Source: Euryarchaeota archaeon UBA558
GTDB lineage: Archaea > Thermoplasmatota > Poseidoniia > Poseidoniales > Thalassarchaeaceae
Reading direction: 5' to 3'
DNA length: 64,000 nucleotides
Assembly: GCA_002507175.1 (NCBI GenBank)
Contig: DAZE01000008.1
Location: forward strand, 24,174 to 88,173
Shown: positions 16,424-24,325 of the stretch, one piece after another
Numbering within the stretch: position 1 is the stretch's first letter
How the letters are laid out: the number at the start of each line of letters is the position of its first letter
Position numbers and translations under genes: made by a program
The notes under the pieces: generated by a model
The model's database searches: none
What the model saw: the letters and a program-made list of their open reading frames with translations, nothing else
Told to the model about the DNA's origin: nothing

Positions 16424-17227
16424 TCAAACAACTCTGCGAGGTGCTGAGAGCACGGTCATACGATCACCTCTCGAAAAACTGATGAGGGTCAGATCGTTTT
16501 CCATCGCCACTTGTATTGCCAATGAGGTCGCAGATCCTACTCCCGATACTATTTTGAAGCCCGTTCTCAGAGATTTTTGCACTAATTCGTAGGATATCCT
16601 GCCTGAAAGTACGCATACGGAGGGATATTTGCCTTCAATTACCAATTGTCCGGTGACCTTATCCATTGCATTATGACGTCCTACATCCTCCATAGAGGAG
16701 ATCATAATTCCGTTTACATCGAAAGCTGTGGCCCCATGAGTACCTCCTGTATGGTAGAATAATCTTTGATGATTCCTTGCAGTTTTGTGATATTCGTGGA
16801 GGCGATGTTGTGAAACCGTTTCTTCTGATTCCACCATTTTGTGGTCGTGCAACCGTCCCCTTCCACAAACTCCACATGAGCCAGTCACTAAAAAAGGCCT
16901 ATCATTAGGTGAAATAGACTCTTCGTTTACATCGCGCAACATTACTGTGGCTACTTCATCATGTATCTCTATTGATATTATGTCTTCGTGGCCATTGATT
17001 ATACCCTCATTGAAAAGAAGCCCTGTGATTAATTCTGGATCATTACCCGGTGTCCTCATGTATATTCCGAGATCGTGAATTTGATTTCCAGATAAGACTA
17101 TCCGTAGGGGTTTTTCAAGTGGGGCTTTGTAGTTTATCACGGAATTGTCTTGCCGTCCGAGAACCCTGGAATCGATCGAAATCCATGCTGGCCTTTTGCC
17201 GTCGCGATGTCCTTCCATGGTGATCAT
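16424..17227 (-). CDS. fdhD: formate dehydrogenase accessory sulfurtransferase FdhD
   Basis: FdhD delivers sulfur to the molybdenum cofactor of formate-dehydrogenase-type enzymes. The 267-residue protein carries the active-site CxxC loop in GSCGVCGRG, followed by the typical FYHTGGTHGATAF and DVGRHNAMDKV segments and SGRISYELVQK. The start could also be the ATG at 17218. It precedes the molybdoenzyme gene on the same strand, which is the obvious client. Its start faces the divergent iscA gene. Confidence 0.93.
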   Translation of the reverse strand: MITMEGHRDGKRPAWISIDSRVLGRQDNSVINYKAPLEKPLRIVLSGNQIHDLGIYMRTPGNDPELITGLLFNEGIINGHEDIISIEIHDEVATVMLRDVNEESISPNDRPFLVTGSCGVCGRGRLHDHKMVESEETVSQHRLHEYHKTARNHQRLFYHTGGTHGATAFDVNGIMISSMEDVGRHNAMDKVTGQLVIEGKYPSVCVLSGRISYELVQKSLRTGFKIVSGVGSATSLAIQVAMENDLTLISFSRGDRMTVLSAPRRVV

Positions 17228-17267
17228 CCCTAAACGGGTTCAAATATCAACAGACCGCCAGACTACC

Positions 17268-17654
17268 ATGAGCCTGTTGGGCGGGAATGGACTAGGGCTG
17301 CCAATGGCTGTAGAGATAGAGGTGGTCGACGTTGATATCACGGTTACCCAATCAGCAGAAAAAGCCATTCTACAAACAATGTCAGGTGATAACGAAAATC
17401 ATGTTTTGGTAATCAGTGCTGATTCCGGCGGTTGCTCGGGCTATCTCTATGACATGAAAATCATCGAGAGACCACTTGAAGAAGGGTACCAGGAAATAAA
17501 GATCGGTGGAAAGTCCATTCTAATACACAACCGAGATTCTGATTTACTGAACGGGATAATCTTGGATTACAAGGATACTCTGATGGGCGGAGGATTCCAG
17601 ATTACGAACCCCAATGCTAGCAAATCCTGCGGCTGTGGCCAGTCGTTTGGTTGA
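17268..17654 (+). CDS. A-type iron-sulfur carrier (IscA/HesB/ErpA family)
   Basis: A 128-residue protein with the three conserved cysteines of A-type carriers: GGCSGYLY in the middle and the C-terminal SCGCGQSFG. It carries or transfers Fe-S clusters to apoproteins. Two starts are possible, ATG 17268 and ATG 17304; the second gives a more usual length. It is followed after 6 bases by a YgfZ/IBA57-like gene, its known functional partner family for [4Fe-4S] maturation, and is divergent from fdhD. Confidence 0.92.
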   Translation: MSLLGGNGLGLPMAVEIEVVDVDITVTQSAEKAILQTMSGDNENHVLVISADSGGCSGYLYDMKIIERPLEEGYQEIKIGGKSILIHNRDSDLLNGIILDYKDTLMGGGFQITNPNASKSCGCGQSFG

Positions 17655-17660
17655 GATACA

Positions 17661-18437
17661 ATGCTAATCAGAGATCCCAGGCCAATATCCCTTCTTACAG
17701 GCGACACGGCTGTAGAAGCGATATCCAAATTATCTACGAACAGAATTGTCCTCAACAGTGAGAATAATTCGGATAGGATAGTTGTATGTGATTCAAATGG
17801 TAGGGTGGTAGATGCACCTTATGTTGTGTGGGATGAAAATGGAGTCATACTACTACATTGTACCACCAAAATTCCAGAATATCTGTCATCTGTTGCCAGA
17901 ACGCTGAGTAAGAATTCAAGTCATGTAATGAATGCTACAGGGGCTATCGAACGATTCGTTTGCCAGGAAAAATACCTCCCCCGTAATGCTGGTATGAGTG
18001 TAAATGGACTTGGGGTTTCGGGCCTATATTCGATAGCCCTGAACCCACTTGATTATGAAAATATCCATGTTGTTGATCTTTCATCGGACCTATTAATCGA
18101 ATTTGGTGGTCTTACTGACTCTCATCTTAATGGAAACCACTTGCCCCACCACATTGGTTTGCTGGAATATGTCAGGTTGGACAACGGTTGCTATCCCGGA
18201 CAAGAAATTCACGCAAGAATGGACTCAAGAAACCCCTCGTCGAAAAAACTCATTAGGATTAATCTGCAAGGGCCTAGAGACATCAAGTCACTTACGATAC
18301 AAGGGCATAAATGTAGATTAATCCCTGAATGGTCAGATAGTTATGCACACGGAATTACCCATCAGGACTTGCTTGATGGTGAATACGAGACGGAATTCGG
18401 TATGGTTCATACAGCTACGGTAAATATCGCACTATGA
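17661..18437 (+). CDS. ygfZ: YgfZ/IBA57-like folate-binding Fe-S maturation protein
   Basis: A 258-residue GcvT-fold protein. The diagnostic YgfZ motif K-G-C-Y-x-G-Q-E appears as NGCYPGQE (Lys replaced by Asn), inside VRLDNGCYPGQEIHARMDS. YgfZ/IBA57 proteins help A-type carriers mature [4Fe-4S] enzymes. The gene follows the IscA-like gene by 6 bases, supporting that role. The C-terminal beta domain characteristic of the family is short. Confidence 0.85.
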   Translation: MLIRDPRPISLLTGDTAVEAISKLSTNRIVLNSENNSDRIVVCDSNGRVVDAPYVVWDENGVILLHCTTKIPEYLSSVARTLSKNSSHVMNATGAIERFVCQEKYLPRNAGMSVNGLGVSGLYSIALNPLDYENIHVVDLSSDLLIEFGGLTDSHLNGNHLPHHIGLLEYVRLDNGCYPGQEIHARMDSRNPSSKKLIRINLQGPRDIKSLTIQGHKCRLIPEWSDSYAHGITHQDLLDGEYETEFGMVHTATVNIAL

Positions 18438-18488
18438 TCCCTGGAACGATCCCAATCATGAAAAAGGACGCATATCATCATAGTCCTA

Positions 18489-19829
18489 ATGTCAAGCAGG
18501 CTCTCCTTTATCATGGTCGGCCTTATACTGACATTTTCTTATTCGCCCGTTGCCTCCGCACAGTTCAGCCAACCAGAAATTATTCAGGAACATTGGTATC
18601 ATTCCTATGCTACATTAACACTCGACGTGAATGAATGGGCTGATGAAAATCCAGACATAGTCCAACTCGTTGTGGCGGGCCAAACCGAGCTAGGAAGAAA
18701 TCTTTGGGTCTTGCAGATCTCTGATTGGTCGATGGATATGAAAGTTGATGGGAGCCCGAAAGAAGTAGTTTACATCGATGGGGGACACCATGGTAATGAA
18801 CATCTGGGGACAGAACTGGCATTTCTGACGGCGAAGCATTACATCGATGGTTGGAATGATGGTGATGAGATCGTACAGTCAACATTGCAATCAACAGAAT
18901 TGCACATACTCATAATGCTAAATGCCGATGGTAATGACTTCGACACAAGGTGGAACGTCAATCAAGTAGACCTGAATCGAAATTACGCTCACTACTGGAA
19001 TACTTGTCCGACAACACAACCTGGAACATCAGCTTTTAGTGAATCAGAAACCCTTGCAAACTCGATTTACATGCAAAACGAGGTACCAGACGCCGACTTG
19101 TACGTGACTATGCACACAGGAGTATGGATAATGTTGTACCCCTGGGGCAAATGGCCCGACCAACCCTCTGATTGGGAGTTGTTCCATCATGTACGATATG
19201 AGGTAAATTCCAATATCTCCGATATCCCCATACGGAATGCAAATCAAGGCCTCTACCCAAATTGCGGCACGAGTCGTGATTATGGCTATGGTGTCATGGG
19301 ATTCCCCACCTTTACCTTCGAAACGGATGATGAACAGTTCCTTCTAGGGACGGTGGAAGCGCTCTCTGAGCGACTTGATGAGGAATTGGACGTGATGATT
19401 TACCTCGTGGAGAATGTATGGTACTGGCGGGCCAGATTACATGTCGAAATGATTCAGATAGAAAATGGGAACCTTATCCTCAATATAGATAATTTAGGGC
19501 ACGCTTCTACTAGGAATGCTACTTTGATACAAACAGACGGAGATGGAGCAGTAATATGGGAGTCTACTAATTTTACTGTCAATGCATCATCTACCGCGGT
19601 CATAGAGCTTGGCTCCTACCCCGAGGGGAGCGAAAACATAGGAAACTGGTCGTTGTACTACCAGAAAAGAGTCATAGACAGCTCTACATGGGTGACAGAG
19701 TCTATTGACATAGAAAAAATAGAAGTAAAAAAGGAGAAATCATCTTTACTTCCCTTTCCCAACTTGGCATTGACAATAATAGCTATGCTGTTAGCTGCAA
19801 AAAAGAAGAATGCAAAAACCCCTTCTTGA
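18489..19829 (+). CDS. secreted M14-family zinc carboxypeptidase
   Basis: A 446-residue protein with a signal peptide at residues ~1-24 ending in VASAQ. The M14 catalytic domain has the metal motif HxxE (H101, E104, in GGHHGNEHLG), the substrate-binding VDLNRNY, the third metal His in VTMHTG and the catalytic Glu in FTFETDDE. A beta-sandwich-like region (~320-410) follows. It ends with a hydrophobic segment and a basic tail (LALTIIAMLLAAKKKN), consistent with a membrane anchor or sorting signal. It probably digests peptides outside the cell. Confidence 0.9.
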   Translation: MSSRLSFIMVGLILTFSYSPVASAQFSQPEIIQEHWYHSYATLTLDVNEWADENPDIVQLVVAGQTELGRNLWVLQISDWSMDMKVDGSPKEVVYIDGGHHGNEHLGTELAFLTAKHYIDGWNDGDEIVQSTLQSTELHILIMLNADGNDFDTRWNVNQVDLNRNYAHYWNTCPTTQPGTSAFSESETLANSIYMQNEVPDADLYVTMHTGVWIMLYPWGKWPDQPSDWELFHHVRYEVNSNISDIPIRNANQGLYPNCGTSRDYGYGVMGFPTFTFETDDEQFLLGTVEALSERLDEELDVMIYLVENVWYWRARLHVEMIQIENGNLILNIDNLGHASTRNATLIQTDGDGAVIWESTNFTVNASSTAVIELGSYPEGSENIGNWSLYYQKRVIDSSTWVTESIDIEKIEVKKEKSSLLPFPNLALTIIAMLLAAKKKNAKTPS

Positions 19830-19860
19830 TATATAATATTGAACCATATCATGTTATATC
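19829..19860 (+). promoter_or_regulatory. TATA-box candidates upstream of the TPR gene
   Basis: Two AT-rich elements lie upstream of the ATG at 19882: ATATATAATATT near 19829-19840 and GTTATATC at 19853-19860. The second is centred about 26 bases before the ATG, which would give a leaderless transcript. Confidence 0.4.
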
Positions 19861-19881
19861 TCAATAACTTTTAGCCAAAAT

Positions 19882-21642
19882 ATGAACTTGAAACCGTCAG
19901 ACTACGACTTTGGAGTGCCAGAAAACTATTCGTTTGCGTCTAACATAACTTGTGCCGATGAAAAAACCAGACAAATGTTTGTTCTTGGATATGGGCACAT
20001 GCTAAATTACAACCATGAAGAAGCAATTGCTTGTTTTATGAAATGTACAGAACTAGATCCTAACTGTGCAATGGCTTGGTGGGGTATCGCGTATTGCGTA
20101 TCATCCAACTACAACTGGGCTCCAGGCCTCGGTTCTGGATATGATGCTATCCAACAGGGTCTTGCTGTTATGGGACATTGCACAGAATTGGAACAGGATC
20201 TAATCACCGCATTATCGAAGAGGCACACAAAAGAGGCTAGAGATTCTGCAGACCCATCCGTGCTTAACATGGGGAACAGCCCAGAACTAAACATCGCGTT
20301 CGCAGAAGCCATGGCTCCCATCTATGAAAAGTACAAGGGAGATCTAGACGTTACGGCAATATACGTCGAGGCGCTCATGAATTTGAAGGCGTGGCAACTG
20401 TGGGACAAAAACACGAAAACGGGAGAAATCACACCCGCAGATGAGAACACACTCCTATTGGTCAAGATAATGGAGGATACGTTTCAGCAGTACGATGAGG
20501 CAAAAGTGCATCCGGCATTATGTCATTTGTATTGCCACGCACTCGAACTGTCACCCTTCCCAGAAAGAGCTCTTCCGGCAGCTGATGTCCTGAGAACAAG
20601 AATGCCAGGTCTTGGACATTTAGTTCATATGCCATCTCACATAGACGCATGGGTCGGGCAATGGAAAGAAGCTATAGAATGCAATATAGCAGCAGTGGAA
20701 GCAGATGATAGATATGTGGAAATAACTGGTAATGAATCCCAGTTTTACAAATTCTACAGAATGCACAATCATCATTTCGTGGTATGGTGCGCTATGTTCG
20801 ATGGCCAATATGAAACCGCTCTGAAATATGCTCGAAAAGCAGTAGAAACACTACCAGTTGGCGACGAAAATGGTGGTGTGAAATTTATGCTTGCAGGCAT
20901 AATTCCAATGGGGGCTATATTTTTGGAATCATACGTTACGATGCCATGGCACGTCATGATTAGATTTGGAAAGTGGGAGCAAATTATCAATGAACCTATG
21001 TACGACGACAAAGATGCATTTCCCGCCACTATTGCCACACAACATTATGCAAGAGGGGTGGCCTATGCTTCCATGGGTTTGGTTCACGAGGCGGAAGCAG
21101 AACAAGCATTGTTCAAAGAGGCTTTACAAAATCCTGCCCTAGTTGGTAGAATGATGCATAACAATTTCATGTACCAAGACCCTAACGAAGGACCTTCGAT
21201 ATTAAACGTAAATGCATCCATACTAGAAGCAGAAATAGAATATAGAAGGCAATACCTCGCTAAAGAAGACGGTAAGGAACACGACTTCACTGCTGCCTTC
21301 GATGAACTTAGAAGAGGCGTGGATCTATCTCTAAATCTAGCATACAACGAGCCATGGGGCCAGATGCAGCCAGTTAGGCACATTCTAGGTGCCTTACTAC
21401 TAGAACAGGGGCACATCGAGGAGGCTGAACAAGTATATAGGGACGACATTTCTCTGTGGAAGGACAATATGTGGGGCCTTCTTGGCCTAAAATTGTGCCT
21501 AGAAGCAAAAGGAGATACTACTGGGGAACTAGAAGAAGTCACAAAACTATTCAATGAAAGAAGTTCCAGAGCGGACACTATTCCCACCAAAACCTGTTAT
21601 TGCGCACAGCAAGTGGTTAAGGACGACTGTGGCTGCTGTTAG
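19882..21642 (+). CDS. large TPR protein with Cys-rich C-terminus
   Basis: A 586-residue soluble protein of a TPR family also common in bacteria. TPR-like helices occur throughout (HEEAIACFMKCTELDPNCAMAWWGIAYC near residues 46-73; EAIECNIAAVEADD; ETALKYARKAVETLP; HIEEAEQVYRDDI). Conserved His-rich segments such as HLYCHALELS and HMPSHIDAWVGQW are typical of this family. The last 16 residues carry five Cys (C572, C574, C583, C585, C586), a likely metal- or redox-binding tail. The function is unknown. It shares the tetranucleotide TTAG with the convergent gene's stop. Confidence 0.85.
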   Translation: MNLKPSDYDFGVPENYSFASNITCADEKTRQMFVLGYGHMLNYNHEEAIACFMKCTELDPNCAMAWWGIAYCVSSNYNWAPGLGSGYDAIQQGLAVMGHCTELEQDLITALSKRHTKEARDSADPSVLNMGNSPELNIAFAEAMAPIYEKYKGDLDVTAIYVEALMNLKAWQLWDKNTKTGEITPADENTLLLVKIMEDTFQQYDEAKVHPALCHLYCHALELSPFPERALPAADVLRTRMPGLGHLVHMPSHIDAWVGQWKEAIECNIAAVEADDRYVEITGNESQFYKFYRMHNHHFVVWCAMFDGQYETALKYARKAVETLPVGDENGGVKFMLAGIIPMGAIFLESYVTMPWHVMIRFGKWEQIINEPMYDDKDAFPATIATQHYARGVAYASMGLVHEAEAEQALFKEALQNPALVGRMMHNNFMYQDPNEGPSILNVNASILEAEIEYRRQYLAKEDGKEHDFTAAFDELRRGVDLSLNLAYNEPWGQMQPVRHILGALLLEQGHIEEAEQVYRDDISLWKDNMWGLLGLKLCLEAKGDTTGELEEVTKLFNERSSRADTIPTKTCYCAQQVVKDDCGCC

Positions 21643-22682
21643 TCTGTTGATATAGGAACATTTGCGGGATCATTATCGTCTGACAATTGATACTTACCCA
21701 AATGCCGGATGAAGCTGTAATGATCTGGGGACATGATATCTTCTATCTGTGACTCGAACCTTTTTTCGACGACTGCGCCCCTTGTTCTGAAAAATGCCAA
21801 CTCGAGTGATATGCCTATCAGCGTAGCTATGTAGAGGACTAATACCACAGTCATGGCGAAGTATGAGGGGTCAGCCAGTGTCCCGTCCCTTATTGTGGAG
21901 GATAGTGCTATCTGTCGAGATAGCAGGAAGATTAGACCGACACCCACCCACGGTCCAATCAGTTGTTCTACGAAGCTGTCTGCAGGTATGACTTTCCGAT
22001 TCCGAGCATCAATAAAAACTAGTGATCCACTGGTCGCGGCCCTAATTATGGAAATTGCGGCTACTAAAATAACGTATACACCTATAGTAATGATTGATAT
22101 TATGGTAAACGAGAAAGAAAGGTATGATACAATAAGATAGGCAAACACACCTAAGAGGACCGTGATAGGTAGTCTATGAATAGCGGCAATTACGGGTTCA
22201 GGGGGGCGTGTCGGGTCTCCAGGTCTGTCCATCCATACGACATCCCAGCCAGTAGTTTTCTTTACCACCTTCAATACCAAAAGTAATAATTTCTTTTCAA
22301 TTAGAACCCATTCAAAGAATCTTGTGACTGGTATGAGTGGGATAAATACGAACCCGGCTGGTATGCTTAGAATAGGCCACACAACCAAGGAAGGGACGAG
22401 TAAGAAATGCCTCATGTCAAGTGGATGCAACATGTCTGTTTCTATCCTGGTCTGCCTCTCCATATCTATCTCATATTGTCGTGCTGTTCTGTCCAACTCT
22501 TGTCTGAAATCCTTTATTGGGTAGCCTGAGTCGATTACGGAAGTGAACCTTTCTTTGTAATGAAGATGCTCAGGTTCGTTCCCTATCCACCATGACCAAA
22601 GGACCCTCAGAGGTACAGTCAGCAAGACTGGTATAATCAATATGAGGATGGCTGACAATATACCATCAGAGTGAGTCGCCAC
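21639..22682 (-). CDS. multi-pass membrane protein of unknown function
   Basis: A 347-residue protein beginning at a GTG (22682). About six membrane segments are visible: an N-terminal one (ILSAILILIIPVLLTVPLRVL), one near 95-120, two near 170-220 and two near 245-300. A charged, Arg/Glu-rich helical stretch (~40-90) lies between the first two, and the C-terminal ~55 residues are polar. I do not recognise the family. It follows the SOD gene by 9 bases on the same strand. Confidence 0.75.
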   Translation of the reverse strand: MATHSDGILSAILILIIPVLLTVPLRVLWSWWIGNEPEHLHYKERFTSVIDSGYPIKDFRQELDRTARQYEIDMERQTRIETDMLHPLDMRHFLLVPSLVVWPILSIPAGFVFIPLIPVTRFFEWVLIEKKLLLLVLKVVKKTTGWDVVWMDRPGDPTRPPEPVIAAIHRLPITVLLGVFAYLIVSYLSFSFTIISIITIGVYVILVAAISIIRAATSGSLVFIDARNRKVIPADSFVEQLIGPWVGVGLIFLLSRQIALSSTIRDGTLADPSYFAMTVVLVLYIATLIGISLELAFFRTRGAVVEKRFESQIEDIMSPDHYSFIRHLGKYQLSDDNDPANVPISTD

Positions 22683-22691
22683 AGTGGCATC

Positions 22692-23300
22692 TCATTGGAT
22701 GCTAGAGTTGAATCTATCCTCAACTTTGGCCCAATTTACGACATTCCACCAAGCATCTATGTAATCTCCCCTGCCAGGGCCGAATTTCTTGTAGTATGCA
22801 TGCTCCCATACGTCGACCCCGAGTATGGGCATCTTTCCACAACCAACCTTATTCATGAGGGGGTTGTCCTGGTTAGCTGTACTGCAAATAGACAAAGTGC
22901 CTGAATCGCTGCATAGCCAAGCCCAACCAGATCCGAACCTAGTAAGGGCGGCCTTCTTGAACTCTGCTTGGAAATTTTCAAAGGATCCAAAATCCCTTTT
23001 GATCGCCTCAATTAACTTACCTCCAGGGGGTGTGGAGTCCTCTGGAGCGCACATTGATTCCCAGAAAAAACAGTGGTTCCAATAGCCACCGCCATTGTTT
23101 CTCACTGCGGGGTTTTCGGCACACAAGGAAAGGATTTCCTCTATGGTTAGGTTGGATAATTCACCCCCCTCAATGGCAGCATTCAGGTTTCTTGTGTATC
23201 CTGCATGATGTTTTGAATGATGTATCTCCATAGTTGTTGAATCGAGGTGTGGTTCTAGGTCAGAGTAGTCATATTCTAGGTCGGGTAGTTCGAAGGTCAT
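22692..23300 (-). CDS. sod: superoxide dismutase, Mn-type by sequence
   Basis: A 202-residue Fe/Mn superoxide dismutase converting superoxide to peroxide and oxygen. The metal ligands are H27 (MEIHHSKHH), H76 (YWNHCFFW), D163 and H167 (DVWEHAYY). A Gly in the GGGYWNH segment together with a Gln in STANQD (Q144) follows the known pattern for manganese-specific enzymes. The frame is open to 23363, but the ATG at 23300 gives the normal N-terminus (TFELPDLEYDY). No signal peptide is present. Confidence 0.93.
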   Translation of the reverse strand: MTFELPDLEYDYSDLEPHLDSTTMEIHHSKHHAGYTRNLNAAIEGGELSNLTIEEILSLCAENPAVRNNGGGYWNHCFFWESMCAPEDSTPPGGKLIEAIKRDFGSFENFQAEFKKAALTRFGSGWAWLCSDSGTLSICSTANQDNPLMNKVGCGKMPILGVDVWEHAYYKKFGPGRGDYIDAWWNVVNWAKVEDRFNSSIQ

Positions 23301-23374
23301 AATGACGCCTAGCAGAGGATGTTCAATAAGGTGTCGAGAGGAAATATAAGTGACCATGGGCACCGGGGCTCAAT

Positions 23375-24325
23375 ATGGCTCGCATATTGGCCAATGATGG
23401 CATAAGTGAAGAATCTAAATTAAAGTTGGAGAAAATGGGACATACAATAATTGTTGAAAAGATAAATCGAGAACAACTTCTTAACGGGGAATTACGTGAC
23501 TTCGATTGCGTTATAGTTAGATCTGCAACATACTTGGACGGGACAATACTCGAAGCTAACACAGGGGGAGATTCAAAACTCAGGCTGGTGATAAGAGCTG
23601 GAGTGGGTCTGGATAATATCGACACCGCATCTGCAGATTCTCTGGGGTTAACGGTCAGGAACACTCCAAACGCATCGACGAACGCTGTCGTTGAGTTGAC
23701 AATCGCTCACTTGATTGGTAATTCAAGAAATTTTATTGGTGCAAACCTAGACATGCGAAAAGGGAAATGGACAAAAAAAAGTTTAGTTGGGACCGAGCTA
23801 TCAGGAAAAAACCTGGGTTTAATCGGTTTTGGAAGAATTGCTAAAGGGGTGGCTAAGGTAGCTGTGATCCTGGGCATGGAGGTCCATACTTATGATCCGT
23901 TTGTGACTGATGAACTATCAAAAGAACCCGACGTGACCTTTCATGACTCTATCGAGTCCTTATTCACTACTTGCAGCCACATAAGCGTGCATTGTGCAAT
24001 GACTCCAGAAACCAACGGAATGGTTAACGCAGGACTTGTAAGAAGAATGCCAGATATTTCCCCCAATGGCGTTCAATGCGGCAGGCACATTGTCAATTGT
24101 TCCAGGGGCGGGATCCTTAACGAAAGTGATATGCTGGAATTATTGGAATCCGGATTCCTGACATCGCTTGGGATCGATGTATTTGAGAATGAGCCGGATG
24201 CTAACCTTGATTTGTCAGCGCACAGAAGAGTCTCGTCTACCCCTCACATAGGGGCCGCTACCATAGAGGCACAGAAAAGGATAGGAGAAGAGATAGTATC
24301 GATCGCCTCTACCTTTTTCAACTAG
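23375..24325 (+). CDS. serA: D-2-hydroxyacid dehydrogenase, phosphoglycerate dehydrogenase-like
   Basis: A 316-residue NAD-dependent dehydrogenase. Landmarks are VIRAGVGLDNID with the substrate Arg, the NAD-binding GFGRIAKGVA, NCSRGGILNE, the catalytic Glu in DVFENEP and the catalytic His in STPHIGAAT. The length equals the catalytic core without the ACT regulatory domain found in many SerA proteins. 3-phosphoglycerate is the most likely substrate, but related 2-hydroxyacids cannot be excluded. Its stop shares CTAG with the convergent valS stop. Confidence 0.85.
   Translation: MARILANDGISEESKLKLEKMGHTIIVEKINREQLLNGELRDFDCVIVRSATYLDGTILEANTGGDSKLRLVIRAGVGLDNIDTASADSLGLTVRNTPNASTNAVVELTIAHLIGNSRNFIGANLDMRKGKWTKKSLVGTELSGKNLGLIGFGRIAKGVAKVAVILGMEVHTYDPFVTDELSKEPDVTFHDSIESLFTTCSHISVHCAMTPETNGMVNAGLVRRMPDISPNGVQCGRHIVNCSRGGILNESDMLELLESGFLTSLGIDVFENEPDANLDLSAHRRVSSTPHIGAATIEAQKRIGEEIVSIASTFFN

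Noticed and set aside
21084..21590. 168-codon open frame on the minus strand
   Set aside because: Antisense shadow of the TPR gene; Ser/Cys-rich with no domain.
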